Below, piece after piece: positions 1-8,145 of a DNA stretch of 64,000 bases. Origin of the DNA: Actinophytocola sp963729115 (GTDB lineage Bacteria; Actinomycetota; Actinomycetes; Mycobacteriales; Pseudonocardiaceae); assembly GCA_963729115.1 (NCBI GenBank), contig CAVSMR010000018.1:109060-173059 (forward strand), read 5' to 3'. Under the pieces are notes generated by a model that did not search any database, was not told the DNA's origin, and saw only the letters and a program-made list of their open reading frames with translations. The position numbers and the translations under genes are program-made. Within the stretch, counting starts at the first letter, position 1, and each line of letters opens with the position of its first letter.

Positions 1-282
1 CGGACGTGGGTGTGGCGCCACGTCGCGCGGATGAGCGTGCTGGTGGCGCCACTCGCGCTCGCGTGCCTGCTGGTGCCCGGCCCGCTCGGGCTGCGCGCGG
101 CGATGGCGCTGCTGCTGGTCGTCGTCGGCGCGTACTTCTCGCTGTCGTACGTGGAGGAGAGCAGCGACATGCGCGCAGTCAAGCACGGCCACGCGCCGGG
201 GCGGGCGAAGGCGATCCGCGACGCGCGCAAGGAGGCCGCCGAGGCCGGCATCCGGGCGCGCTACGCCGAGAGCTACCGCTAG
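1..282 (+). CDS. DUF5313-like small membrane protein, 5' end outside window
   Basis: The frame is open from the first base, so the visible 93 residues are the C-terminal part of a longer protein; a GTG at base 10 could be taken as a start, but the codons before it (Arg-Thr-Trp) continue the family-like pattern. Two hydrophobic helices follow an Arg/His-containing entry, then an acidic Glu-Glu pair and a basic tail with several Arg and Lys. This layout resembles the DUF5313 family of small actinobacterial membrane proteins, whose function is unknown. It ends 10 bases before lnt, so the two may be cotranscribed. Confidence 0.6.
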   Translation, partial: RTWVWRHVARMSVLVAPLALACLLVPGPLGLRAAMALLLVVVGAYFSLSYVEESSDMRAVKHGHAPGRAKAIRDARKEAAEAGIRARYAESYR

Positions 283-292
283 GACCGCCCGT

Positions 293-1933
293 GTGCCCAC
301 GGGGAGTGAACAGGGCACGCCGTACGCTGACCGGGTGGTCGCCCCCGCTGTCTCGTCGGAATCGTCGCCGGACTCGCCCGGCACTCCGGACCCCGCCGGC
401 ACCCCGGACACCCGGTCGCCGCGCTGGCCTGTCCTGGTCCGGATGCTGGTCGCCGCGGCCGCCGGCGCGCTGCTCTACCTGAGCGGACCGCCCCGCACGC
501 TGTGGTGGCTCGCGCCGGTCGCGTTCGCCGTCCTGGGCTGGGTCATCCAGAACCGGCGCCCGCGGGCCGGGTTCGGCTACGCGCTGTGCTTCGGGCTCGG
601 CTACTTCGTCCCGCTGCTCGCCTGGACCGGCGAGTTCGTCGGCCTGGTCGCCTGGCTCCCGCTGGCACTGGCCGAGGCGGTGCTCGTCGGCCTGTCCGGC
701 GCGGCGATCTCGGTCGTGGCCGTGCTGCCGGCCTGGCCGGTGTGGGCGGCGCTGCTGTGGGTCGCCGGCGAGGCGCTGCGGTCGGTGTTCCCGTTCGGCG
801 GGTTCCCGTGGGGCAACATCGCGTTCACCCAGCCCGAGGGGATCTTCCTGCCGCTGGCCGCGGCCGGCGGGACCCCGCTGATCGCGCTCGCCGTGACGCT
901 GAGCGGTTTCGGCCTGACCGCGCTGGCCCGCACCCTCGTTCGCCGCGAGCCGGGCGTGCGGCGGCTGGTCACGCCGGTACTCGCCACGGTCCTGCCCGTC
1001 GCCGCCGCGTTCGGCGCGCTGCCGCTGGTCGGCACGGACGCCAACGACGGCACCGCGACGGTGGCGGTCGTGCAGGGCAACGTGCCGCGCGCCGGCCTGG
1101 ACTTCAACGCCCAGCGCCGCGCCGTGCTCGACAACCACGCGGCGCGCACCGAAGAGCTCGCCGACGACGTGGCCGCCGGTCGCGAACCGCGGCCGGATCT
1201 GGTGATCTGGCCGGAGAACTCGTCGGACATCGACCCGTTGCGCAACCCGGACGCCTACGCCGTCATCGATCGAGCGGCCCGGGCCATCGGCGCGCCGATC
1301 GCGGTCGGCTCCGTGCTCGTCGGCGACGACGGCCTGCCGCGCAACACGATGCTGCTGTGGGAACCCAGCCGCGGACCGGTCGACCAGTACACCAAGCGCC
1401 AGCTGCAGCCGTTCGGCGAGACCATGCCGTGGCGCCCGTTCTTCCGCCTGTTCACCGCCGCGGTGGACCGGGCCGGGCGGTTCGTGCCGGGGGAGAAGGC
1501 GACCGTCTTCGACATGGCGAACGCCCGGGTCGGGCTCGCGACGTGCTACGAGGTGGCCTTCGACGGCGTGGTGCGCGACTCGGCCGCCGGGGCGAACCTG
1601 CTCGCGGTGCCGACGAACAACGCGACCTTCGGGTACACGGAGATGACCTACCAGCAGCTCGCGATGGACCGCGTGCGGGCCGTCGAGCACGGCCGGGAGG
1701 TGGCCGTCGCGGCCACGAGCGGGGTCAGCGCGTTCGTGCGGCCGGACGGCTCGGTGAGCGAGCAGACCGGCCTGTTCACCGACGCGGCCCTGGTCGAACG
1801 GGTGCCGCTGCGGTCAACGACTACGCTGTCCGATCGACTCGGGTCGAGCACGGAATGGGTCCTCGCGATCCTCGGGCTCGGCGCGTTCGCCGCGGCGGTC
1901 GTCGTGCGGCGGCGCCGGCGAGTCAGCAACTAG
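293..1933 (+). CDS. lnt: Apolipoprotein N-acyltransferase
   Basis: This integral membrane enzyme transfers an acyl chain to the N-terminal cysteine of lipoproteins, the last step of lipoprotein maturation. A Pro/Ser/Thr-rich N-terminus precedes about seven hydrophobic segments (roughly residues 45-235), and an extracytoplasmic nitrilase (CN_hydrolase) domain fills about 255-500, followed by a final membrane helix and an Arg-rich tail. The catalytic triad is visible as Glu308 (WPENSS), Lys368 (YTKRQ) and Cys418 (ATCYE), matching the Glu-Lys-Cys set of the family. The start is a GTG at 293; the poorly conserved first 40 residues make it less certain. ppm1 follows after 49 bases. Substrates in this window include the LppL-like lipoprotein and the Tat lipoprotein aminotransferase. 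Confidence 0.93.
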   Translation: MPTGSEQGTPYADRVVAPAVSSESSPDSPGTPDPAGTPDTRSPRWPVLVRMLVAAAAGALLYLSGPPRTLWWLAPVAFAVLGWVIQNRRPRAGFGYALCFGLGYFVPLLAWTGEFVGLVAWLPLALAEAVLVGLSGAAISVVAVLPAWPVWAALLWVAGEALRSVFPFGGFPWGNIAFTQPEGIFLPLAAAGGTPLIALAVTLSGFGLTALARTLVRREPGVRRLVTPVLATVLPVAAAFGALPLVGTDANDGTATVAVVQGNVPRAGLDFNAQRRAVLDNHAARTEELADDVAAGREPRPDLVIWPENSSDIDPLRNPDAYAVIDRAARAIGAPIAVGSVLVGDDGLPRNTMLLWEPSRGPVDQYTKRQLQPFGETMPWRPFFRLFTAAVDRAGRFVPGEKATVFDMANARVGLATCYEVAFDGVVRDSAAGANLLAVPTNNATFGYTEMTYQQLAMDRVRAVEHGREVAVAATSGVSAFVRPDGSVSEQTGLFTDAALVERVPLRSTTTLSDRLGSSTEWVLAILGLGAFAAAVVVRRRRRVSN

Positions 1934-1982
1934 ACCGAGACCAGCCGGCGTGCAGGGGCGCCGACGAGGAGGAGAACTACGT

Positions 1983-2744
1983 ATGGCGGACCAGCTCGAG
2001 CCGGTGCTGGTGGTGATCCCGACCTACAACGAGCGGGACAACATCGAGTCGATCGTGACCCGGCTGCACGCGGCCCTGCCGACGACGCACGTCCTCGTCG
2101 TCGACGACGGCAGCCCGGACGGCACCGGCGACATCGCCGACGAGATGGCGAAGAACGACACCGGCGGCCGCATCCACGTCATGCACCGCGCGGAGAAGAA
2201 CGGCCTGGGCGCGGCGTACGTGGCCGGCTTCCGGTGGGGCCTGGACCGGGACTACGCGGTCCTGGTCGAGATGGACGCCGACGGCTCGCACGCGCCGGAG
2301 GACCTGCCGCGGCTGCTGGCCGCGCTGACCGACGCCGACCTCTCGATCGGCTCCCGGTACGTGCCCGGCGGCAAGATCGTGAACTGGCCGGCCCGGCGGT
2401 ACTTCCTGTCCTGGGGCGCCAACGTGTACTCGCGGGTCGCGCTGGGCGCGAAGGTCAAGGACATGACCGGCGGCTTCCGCGCCTACCGGCGCGCGGTGCT
2501 GGAGAAGATCCGCATCGACAACGTCGCGTCGCAGGGTTACTGCTTCCAGGTCGACCTGGGCTGGCGGACGATCGAGGCCGGCTTCACGGTCGTCGAGGTG
2601 CCGATCACGTTCACCGAGCGGGTGCACGGCCAGTCGAAGATGTCCGGCGACGTCATCCGCGAGGCGCTGATCCGCGTGACCAAGTGGGGCCTGCGCCGCC
2701 GCGGCACACAGGTGCGGTCGCTGTTCGGCGGGCGGCGCGGATGA
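1983..2744 (+). CDS. ppm1: Polyprenyl-phosphate mannosyltransferase (Ppm1, GT2)
   Basis: It transfers mannose from GDP-mannose to polyprenyl phosphate at the inner membrane face; the product is the donor for GT-C mannosyltransferases and protein O-mannosylation. The 253-residue protein is one GT2 domain with the nucleotide-binding VDDGSPDGT stretch near residue 41 and the metal-binding Asp-Ala-Asp at 98-100. There is no C-terminal membrane domain. I chose ATG 1983 because GAGGAGGAGAA sits just upstream, rather than an upstream in-frame ATG at 1950. In Mycobacterium tuberculosis Ppm1 is fused to Lnt; here the two are adjacent separate genes. The stop overlaps the next start as ATGA. The MptB-like genes near 39.5-42.6 kb are probable users of its product. 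Confidence 0.93.
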   Translation: MADQLEPVLVVIPTYNERDNIESIVTRLHAALPTTHVLVVDDGSPDGTGDIADEMAKNDTGGRIHVMHRAEKNGLGAAYVAGFRWGLDRDYAVLVEMDADGSHAPEDLPRLLAALTDADLSIGSRYVPGGKIVNWPARRYFLSWGANVYSRVALGAKVKDMTGGFRAYRRAVLEKIRIDNVASQGYCFQVDLGWRTIEAGFTVVEVPITFTERVHGQSKMSGDVIREALIRVTKWGLRRRGTQVRSLFGGRRG

Positions 2745-3103
2745 CCCACGCGGTCGAGGGGGAGTGGCGCTGGGGAGACGAGCTGGACGCCGTCGTCGCC
2801 GCACCCACCTCGCACCGGGTGCTGTTCGAGAACGACCATGTCCGGGTGCTCGAGGTGACCCTCGCGCCCGGGGTGCACGAGCCCGAGCACACGCACCGCT
2901 GGCCGAGCGTGATGATGACCGACGGGCGCGCCCGGATCCGGTACCGCATCGGGGACGAGGTGACGTTCGAGTCGCCGGACCCCCTGCCGCCGCGGGAGAA
3001 CCTGACGGGATCGTGGATGGGGCCGGAAGGCCCGCACTCGGTCGAGAACATCGACTCGGTGCCCATGCACGCGATCCGCGTCGAGCTCAAGGGCCTGCGC
3101 TAA
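2741..3103 (+). CDS. Small cupin-fold protein
   Basis: This 120-residue protein starts with an ATGA overlap on the ppm1 stop, so translation is probably coupled. The middle reads as a cupin barrel: a Gly-x-His-Glu-Pro-Glu-His-Thr-His metal-site-like segment near residue 48, then a glycine turn and paired strands, with a second conserved His near the end (GPHSVEN). The family binds a metal or small ligand; the substrate cannot be told from sequence. Its coupling to ppm1 could be incidental. It ends directly in a strong hairpin. Confidence 0.8.
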   Translation: MTHAVEGEWRWGDELDAVVAAPTSHRVLFENDHVRVLEVTLAPGVHEPEHTHRWPSVMMTDGRARIRYRIGDEVTFESPDPLPPRENLTGSWMGPEGPHSVENIDSVPMHAIRVELKGLR

Positions 3104-3155
3104 AGCCGAATGCCACATCCGGAACGGGCGGTTCCACTGGATGTGGCATTCGGCT
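3104..3155. terminator. Strong hairpin between convergent cupin and rbpA genes
   Basis: A perfect 17-base inverted repeat (3104-3120 with 3139-3155) begins on the base after the cupin stop. It continues inward as a 5-base stem (3121-3125 with 3131-3135) around a GGGCG loop, with a 3-base bulge. It lies between convergent genes and can work in both directions. No T-tract follows, as is common for high-GC actinomycete terminators. Confidence 0.8.
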
Positions 3156-3175
3156 GCGACAAGCCGCGGGAGGGC

Positions 3176-3520
3176 TTACGCGGTCCTGCTCCGGCGTACC
3201 TTCAGCTCCTGCAGGCGCTCGTCCAGCAGGTCCTCCAGCTCCGGAATCGTGCGCCGCTCGAGCAGCATGTCCCAGTGGGTGCGCGGCGGCTTGACCTTCT
3301 TGGCTTCGGGCTCGGTGCCGTCGATCAGCTTCGACGCGGTGCCGTGCAGCCGGCACTCCCACACCGCGGGGACGTCGGCGTCGTCGGAGAAGGGCACCTC
3401 GAACTCGTGGTCCTTCGGGCACGCGTAGCGAATCGTGCGCCGAGGGGCGAGGTCGTGATTACGGTCGGTCTCGTAGCTGACCGCGCCAAGTCGGCTTCCA
3501 CGAAGTACACGGTCGGCCAT
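3176..3520 (-). CDS. rbpA: RNA polymerase-binding protein RbpA
   Basis: RbpA binds RNA polymerase and principal sigma factors, stabilises the open complex and influences rifampicin tolerance in actinobacteria. The 114-residue protein has the family layout: a flexible N-terminal tail, a small beta core with two cysteines (YACPKD and VWECRLHG), a basic linker (KKVKPPR) and a C-terminal sigma-interaction helix (WDMLLERRTIPELEDLL). A GTG directly precedes the chosen ATG at 3520; GAAAGGA lies upstream at normal distance. A SigR/SigH-type promoter and a leader hairpin precede it, which fits thiol-stress induction known for Streptomyces rbpA. Confidence 0.95.
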   Translation of the reverse strand: MADRVLRGSRLGAVSYETDRNHDLAPRRTIRYACPKDHEFEVPFSDDADVPAVWECRLHGTASKLIDGTEPEAKKVKPPRTHWDMLLERRTIPELEDLLDERLQELKVRRSRTA

Positions 3521-3538
3521 CACGACGTCCTTTCGTTA

Positions 3539-3562
3539 GGTCCGAGGCTCCCGGCTCGGACC
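3539..3562 (-). promoter_or_regulatory. Hairpin in the predicted rbpA leader
   Basis: GGTCCGAG (3539-3546) and CTCGGACC (3555-3562) form a perfect 8-base stem with an 8-base loop. It lies in the roughly 55-base predicted leader, about 20 bases before the start codon, leaving the ribosome site free. It could affect mRNA stability or translation; no function can be assigned from sequence alone. Confidence 0.5.
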
Positions 3563-3582
3563 AGGGTGGTGCTCACCTAGAG

Positions 3583-3610
3583 CAACGCCAGGGTGAGTCA
3601 TATAGTTCCC
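3583..3610 (-). promoter_or_regulatory. SigR/SigH-type promoter of rbpA
   Basis: Read on the minus strand, GGGAAC (3605-3610) is followed after exactly 18 bases by GTTG (3583-3586). This matches the GGGAAY-N18/19-GTT consensus of the thiol-oxidation sigma factors SigR (Streptomyces) and SigH (mycobacteria). The -10 lies about 60 bases upstream of the rbpA start. The rest of the gap up to the tdk stop at 3765 shows only an imperfect hairpin near 3733-3760. Confidence 0.75.
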
Positions 3611-3764
3611 GCTTGCCACACCCGGTTGCTCAGGGTGATCCCGAGTCTCCCCGCACCTCAAGTTTCCACCGTGTAGACGTTGCTTAAACATGTTCGTGAT
3701 GGACGTGTCCCAGGATTGGTCCAAGCATCACCCATCTGGGCGAAGTGGCTGCGCCTGATGGACC

Positions 3765-4505
3765 TTAGGCGAGACTGAGCTGTCCCTGCGCGGCCACCGC
3801 GGGTCCCAGGTCGCCCAGCCGGAAATGGCGGCGACACAGCACTTGGTAACGCACGGTAGTCGACGGTTCGACATGTGGTGACTCACGTTCCGTGTCCGCG
3901 ACCAGCACCGTGTCACCGGCGCGGATCACCTCGCCGTCGACGACGCGGGCGTTGAAGCGGGCCGGCAGCCCGCACCAGCACAGCACGTCCACCTGGACCG
4001 GCTGGAGGTCGTCGGCCAGCTCGAACAGCCGCCGCGAGCCGGGGAACAGGTGGCTGCGGAAGTCGGTCGCGATACCGAAGCAGTACACGTCGACCTGGAC
4101 GTCGTCGGCGAGCTCGGCGAGCTGGTCGACCTGCTCGGGCGCGAGGAACTGCGCCTCGTCGACGATCAGGTAGTCCACCCGCACGCCGTCGGCCCACCGC
4201 GCGCGGACGAGGTCGCGGAGGTCCACGCCGGCGTGCACCTCGATGGCCGTGCGCGTGATGCCGATCCGGCTCGTGATCTGCGCCTTGCCGGACCGGTCGT
4301 GGTGCACCAGCAGCAGCCCGCGGCGGCCCTGCCGCGCCTGGTTGTGGTCCACCTGCAACGCGAGCGTCGACTTACCGCAGTCCATCGGCCCGTAGTAGAA
4401 CCGCAGGTGCCCGATGACGGGCGCGCCCCGCCGCGAGCCGGCGGCAGGCACCGAGGACAGCGCGTCGGTGGGATCGTCGGTGGGGAAGTCGAGGTACGGC
4501 GGCAT
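3765..4505 (-). CDS. tdk: Thymidine kinase (type II)
   Basis: It phosphorylates thymidine with ATP in the dTTP salvage route. The P-loop GPMDCGKST lies near residue 40, the Walker B-like DEAQF near 130, and the C-terminal lasso/zinc region shows Cys-Trp-Cys with a later Cys-Arg-Arg-His, a Cys3-His variant of the usual four-cysteine zinc site. The start is uncertain: ATG 4505 is used here, but an in-frame TTG at 4523 or GTG at 4514 would add a few residues. About 30 residues before the first strand are extra compared with typical type II kinases. It is 36 bases downstream of the MFS carrier and probably in its transcript; a nucleoside substrate for the carrier is only a guess. Confidence 0.88.
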   Translation of the reverse strand: MPPYLDFPTDDPTDALSSVPAAGSRRGAPVIGHLRFYYGPMDCGKSTLALQVDHNQARQGRRGLLLVHHDRSGKAQITSRIGITRTAIEVHAGVDLRDLVRARWADGVRVDYLIVDEAQFLAPEQVDQLAELADDVQVDVYCFGIATDFRSHLFPGSRRLFELADDLQPVQVDVLCWCGLPARFNARVVDGEVIRAGDTVLVADTERESPHVEPSTTVRYQVLCRRHFRLGDLGPAVAAQGQLSLA

Positions 4506-4541
4506 GGGCTCCACGAGCGGCAACCCTATCGACCGGCACGC

Positions 4542-5966
4542 CTACAGCACCGCGGGCTCCGGGTTGCCCACCGCCTGGATCGCCCTGCGCACCGGCACGA
4601 AGAACATCAGCACCAGGCCGATGAAGAAGAAGACCACCAGCGAGATGATCGCCGGCCGGTACGAACCGGTCGCGCCCGCCACGATGGCGAACAGCGCCGG
4701 GCCCATCCACGACGTGGCCCGCTCGCCGATCTCGTAGATGGAGAAGTACTGGGCCTCCTTGCCCGCCGGCACCATCTGGCTGAACAGCGACCGCGACAGC
4801 GCGTTCGTGCCGCCCAGCACCAGGCCGATGCCGGCGGCGAGTAAGTAGAACTGGATCGCCTGCCCGGCCTGCACGAAGTAGGCCGCGCCGATCACCAACA
4901 CCCACACGGACAAGCTGATCATGATCGTGCGCTTGGCGCCGAGCCGGCGGGCCACGATCCCGTGCAGCACGCCGCCGAAGAACGCCACGAACTGGACGAT
5001 GAGGATCGTGCCGATCAGCACCGTGTCGGAGAAGCCCAGCTCCTCGCTGCCGTACTGCGCGGACACGTTCGCCACGGTCGCGATGCCGTCGGTGTAGATC
5101 AGGTAGGTGCCGAGGAACGCGAGCGTGAGCGGGTAGGCCCGGGCGAGCTTGATCGTGCTGGCGAGCTCGCGGAAGCCACCGCTGATCACGCCCGCGCCGT
5201 GCTCGGAGCCGTGCGGCCGCTGGTGGTTGCGCAGGCGGCGCAGCGGGATCAGCGTGAACCCGGCCCACCACAGGCCGGACATGAGGAACGCGATCTGCGC
5301 GGCGTTGCCCTCGGTCAGGCCGAGCGACTCGTGCGCGAGGTAGATCACGAGCTGCAGCAGCAGCGCGCAGCCGCTGCCGAGGTAGCCGAACGCCCAGCCC
5401 CGGGTGGACAGCGAGTCGCGCTCGTCGGCCGTCGCGATCTCCGGGATGAACGAGTAGTAGATGACCACCGACGTGCCGTAGCCGATGTTGCCGAGGACGA
5501 ACAGGACGACGCCGAGCTGCCAGTTCGTGCCGCTGACCAGCGCCATCAGCGCGGTGGCGGTGGCCCCGCCGAACGCGAAGATCGCGAGCATCCGCTTCTT
5601 GTTCTGCGTCCGGTCGGCGATGGCGCCCATCAGCGGGACGATCAGCACCTGGATGACGGTGGCGAAGGCCAGCAGGTAGCCCCACAGCGCACCGGCCTGG
5701 AAGTGCAGGCCGAACGCGCCGATCTCGCAGTCCACGAGCTTGTTGGCGCTGCCGTCGGGCTTGGCCGGACAGGGGTTCGGGCCGTTCCTGGCCGTGTCCG
5801 CCATGGCGGCTTCGGCGGCGATCGCGGTCAGGTAGAGCGCGCCGAACACGGTGATCACCGACGTCGGGAACACCGAGTTCGCCCAGTCGTAGAACACCCA
5901 GCCGCGCTGCTCGCGGCGCCGGTCGGGCGCGTTGCCCACCGCCTCCTGATCATCGACGACGCTCAT
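4542..5966 (-). CDS. MFS transporter, UMF1/Atg22-like
   Basis: This 474-residue protein has about twelve hydrophobic segments. Its opening, RGWVFYDWANSVFPT, is the signature of the UMF1 branch related to the Atg22 vacuolar effluxer. A charged loop (residues about 100-115, DRTQNKKR) sits at the position of the major-facilitator loop 2-3 motif. I chose ATG 5966 because GGAGGA lies correctly upstream; an ATG at 5978 would add four residues. The substrate is unknown; the yeast relative exports amino acids from the vacuole. It appears to be the first gene of a transcript with tdk and is divergent from the Rpf-like gene. Confidence 0.85.
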   Translation of the reverse strand: MSVVDDQEAVGNAPDRRREQRGWVFYDWANSVFPTSVITVFGALYLTAIAAEAAMADTARNGPNPCPAKPDGSANKLVDCEIGAFGLHFQAGALWGYLLAFATVIQVLIVPLMGAIADRTQNKKRMLAIFAFGGATATALMALVSGTNWQLGVVLFVLGNIGYGTSVVIYYSFIPEIATADERDSLSTRGWAFGYLGSGCALLLQLVIYLAHESLGLTEGNAAQIAFLMSGLWWAGFTLIPLRRLRNHQRPHGSEHGAGVISGGFRELASTIKLARAYPLTLAFLGTYLIYTDGIATVANVSAQYGSEELGFSDTVLIGTILIVQFVAFFGGVLHGIVARRLGAKRTIMISLSVWVLVIGAAYFVQAGQAIQFYLLAAGIGLVLGGTNALSRSLFSQMVPAGKEAQYFSIYEIGERATSWMGPALFAIVAGATGSYRPAIISLVVFFFIGLVLMFFVPVRRAIQAVGNPEPAVL

Positions 5967-6142
5967 CGAGTCCTCCATCCCGCAACCGGCACGCGGGGAC
6001 CATAGCGGTCGGCCGCGGGATCGTGATCGTCTTCGGCGGTCTGATGCCAAACGGTGCTCTGGGTGCGCCCGGACACGTTCGGGCGTGTCGCTACCGTCTG
6101 CGACCAGAGTGGCGTGCGATGCTGATGGGTCGAACGTTGCGG

Positions 6143-6171
6143 TTGTGACTTGTGTGAAACGTGTTTACCGT
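6143..6171 (+). promoter_or_regulatory. Candidate promoter of the Rpf-like gene
   Basis: TTGTGA (6143-6148), a 17-base spacer and TACCGT (6166-6171) form a plausible housekeeping-type promoter. The predicted transcript start would fall within a few bases of ATG 6180, suggesting a leaderless mRNA. Just upstream, a GACACG/CGTGTC dyad (6072-6089) could be an operator. The short leader rules out the long c-di-AMP riboswitch found before some rpf genes. Confidence 0.4.
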
Positions 6172-6179
6172 CGGCAGGC

Positions 6180-6827
6180 ATGAGCGGAAGACGCATGCTT
6201 GTCCGTTTCCTGCTGATCGCCATCGCCGCGTTCGGCGTCGAGCTCGTCCTCACCGGCTCCGCCGCGGCCGACCCGCCCGCCAGCTCCTGGGCCCGCCTGC
6301 GCGCGTGCGAGGCCGGCGGCCGCTACGACGTCGCCGCCAGCCACGGCCACTACGGCGCCTACCAGTTCGACCTGGCGACGTGGCGCAGCGTCGGCGGGCG
6401 CGGCTACCCGCACCGGGCGAGCCCCCGCGAGCAGGACTACCGCGCGCTCTACCTCTACCGGATGCGCGGCTGGCAGCCCTGGACCTGTGCCCGCCGGCTC
6501 GGCCTGCGCGAGGACGGCGCGGCACGCAGCAAGCGGGTGCCGACCCGCGCCGAGGCGGCCTACATCGGCGGCGCCCCGCGACCCTCGGGCGGGATGCCGC
6601 CGTGGCCGGGCAAGGTCTACGCCTACGGCGACTGCGACGCCAAGCTGCGTGCCTGGCAGCTGCGCATGAACAGGTTCGGCTACGACTTCCAGGGCACCGG
6701 CTGCTACTACGCGGAGACCCGCTCGGCCGTGCTCGCCCTCCAGCGCGCCAACGGCATCAAGACCTCCGGGCTGCTCGGGCCGAAGACGTGGCGGGCGGCC
6801 TGGCACGGCAAGCCGCCCGCCGGCTGA
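6180..6827 (+). CDS. Resuscitation-promoting-factor-like muralytic protein
   Basis: A secreted peptidoglycan-cleaving enzyme of the transglycosylase-like (Rpf) fold is predicted. The N-terminus has basic residues and a hydrophobic core ending near Ala-Ala-Ala-Asp at 28-31, a good signal peptide. The Rpf-like domain spans about 35-105, with the catalytic Glu44 in ACEAGG and the GAYQFDLATWRSVGG segment that lines the cleft. Residues about 140-215 look like a C-terminal peptidoglycan-binding domain, with two paired cysteines and LLGPKTW at the end. The 215-residue form starts at ATG 6180; ATG 6195 is possible. Rpf proteins wake dormant cells and spores. It stands alone between divergent and convergent genes. 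Confidence 0.85.
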   Translation: MSGRRMLVRFLLIAIAAFGVELVLTGSAAADPPASSWARLRACEAGGRYDVAASHGHYGAYQFDLATWRSVGGRGYPHRASPREQDYRALYLYRMRGWQPWTCARRLGLREDGAARSKRVPTRAEAAYIGGAPRPSGGMPPWPGKVYAYGDCDAKLRAWQLRMNRFGYDFQGTGCYYAETRSAVLALQRANGIKTSGLLGPKTWRAAWHGKPPAG

Positions 6828-6839
6828 GCACGCCCGCGC

Positions 6840-7490
6840 TCAGCGGTTCGCCCGGGCGAAGCGGCGGCCCAGCCACACCGCGAGACCGATCGTGGCGACG
6901 CCGCCGAGCGCCACCAGGCTCCACGGCAGCGCCGTGCCCGGCTCGTCCACACTGGACTGGCTCTTCGGCGCGACCGCCGCCTCGGTGGTGGTCGCGGCCG
7001 GGGCCGGACCGGCCGGCGCCGCGCCCGAGGCCGCCGGCGGGAACGACGGGCGGACCGTGCCCCACTCGTGCGGCGCACGCGACCGCGTCTCGCTCGGCGC
7101 GATCGCCACCGCGCCCGGCACCGTCACGGTCGCCACGAGCGGGTCGGTCATGAGGACCTCGTGCATGGACGCGATGGTCCACGTCCCCCGGTGCGGGAAG
7201 ACGACCTCCGCGAAGTAGTGCCCGGCGGTCCGCGCCGCGGTGCCCGCGAACTCGACCGTGTCGCCGCCCTTCTCCGTCGCCACCAGCGCGGTCGGGCCGA
7301 GGTCGCCGCCCATATAGGGGTACGAACCGTGCTGGAGGACCCAGTACCCGAACGTGTACGTCACGCCCGGTTCGATGCGCGCCGGCACCGGGTCCAGCAA
7401 CGTCTCCTCCCAGTTCCCCGCCTGCGCGGTCGACGTCACGAACAGCCCACTGGTCAACACGAGGACCAGCACCACGAGGATTCTTCTCAT
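6840..7490 (-). CDS. Secreted or anchored protein of unknown function with C-terminal helix
   Basis: I do not recognise a named family with confidence. The 216-residue product starts with a clear signal peptide (residues 1-24, ending at TAQAG), has an all-beta middle of about 130 residues with many aromatic residues and no cysteine pair, then a Pro/Ala/Thr-rich stalk (about 140-185), one membrane helix (about 190-208) and an Arg-rich tail. This is the shape of a surface protein held by a C-terminal helix, similar in outline to YcnI or copper-resistance-like surface domains, although no copper ligands stand out. It is divergent from the ECF sigma gene 70 bases away. Confidence 0.65.
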   Translation of the reverse strand: MRRILVVLVLVLTSGLFVTSTAQAGNWEETLLDPVPARIEPGVTYTFGYWVLQHGSYPYMGGDLGPTALVATEKGGDTVEFAGTAARTAGHYFAEVVFPHRGTWTIASMHEVLMTDPLVATVTVPGAVAIAPSETRSRAPHEWGTVRPSFPPAASGAAPAGPAPAATTTEAAVAPKSQSSVDEPGTALPWSLVALGGVATIGLAVWLGRRFARANR

Positions 7491-7560
7491 GCCCTGACTA
7501 CACCGCCGCCGACCGCGCGGTTCCGGAGGGAACCGGCACGGCCCGCGCGGTGTATCAGGG

Positions 7561-8145
7561 ATGTCGAGGAGGACGCCCACGGACGAGCAGACGACCGACG
7601 ACGAAGCGGTGGCCCGGTCCCGCGCAGGCGAGCAGGACGCGTACGCGCTCCTGGTCGCGCGCCACAGCGCGCTCGCGCACCGGACCGCCTACCTGCTCGG
7701 CGCCGGCGACGATGCGGAGGACGTGGTGCAGGAGGCGTTCGTCAAGGCCTACCGCGCGCTCGGCTCGTTCCGCGCCGGCGCGCCCTTCCGGCCCTGGCTG
7801 CTGCGCATCGTCGCCAACGAGGCCCGCAACCTCCACCGCGGCTCGCGCCGGCGCCGCTCGCTCGAGCTGCGGCTGGCCGAGCCCGACGTCGACCCCGTCG
7901 AGCCGGAGCGAGCGGCCGTCGCCGCCGACGCGCGCGCCCGGCTGCTGGCCGCGGTCAACACGATGTCCCACCGCGACCGCCAGGTGCTGACGTGCCGGTA
8001 CTTCCTGGACCTGACCGAGGCGGAGACCGCGCAGGTACTCGACTGGCCGCGCGGCTCGGTGAAGTCACGGCTGTCGCGGGCCATCGCCAAGCTGCGCCGC
8101 GCCCTGCCGGACCGGATCGCGGAGGAGGTGGCCCGTGACCGGTGA
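7561..8145 (+). CDS. ECF RNA polymerase sigma factor
   Basis: This 194-residue group 4 sigma factor has region 2 at about 25-95 (DDAEDVVQEAFVKAYRAL is the -10 binding helix) and region 4 at about 125-185, ending in a helix-turn-helix (LTEAETAQVLDWPRGSVKSR). It has no extra C-terminal domain. The next gene starts inside it (8135), so the two are translationally coupled and the partner is the probable regulator. The divergent secreted protein may belong to the same regulon; no matching promoter pair was found. Confidence 0.88.
   Translation: MSRRTPTDEQTTDDEAVARSRAGEQDAYALLVARHSALAHRTAYLLGAGDDAEDVVQEAFVKAYRALGSFRAGAPFRPWLLRIVANEARNLHRGSRRRRSLELRLAEPDVDPVEPERAAVAADARARLLAAVNTMSHRDRQVLTCRYFLDLTEAETAQVLDWPRGSVKSRLSRAIAKLRRALPDRIAEEVARDR

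Noticed and set aside
179..1690. Long antisense reading frame over lnt, and many similar frames opposite real genes
   Set aside because: High GC creates long open frames; these are Arg/Pro/Ala-rich with no domain pattern and overlap well-supported genes.
6072..6179. c-di-AMP riboswitch before the Rpf-like gene
   Set aside because: The leader predicted from the nearest promoter is only a few bases long and no conserved riboswitch core is visible.
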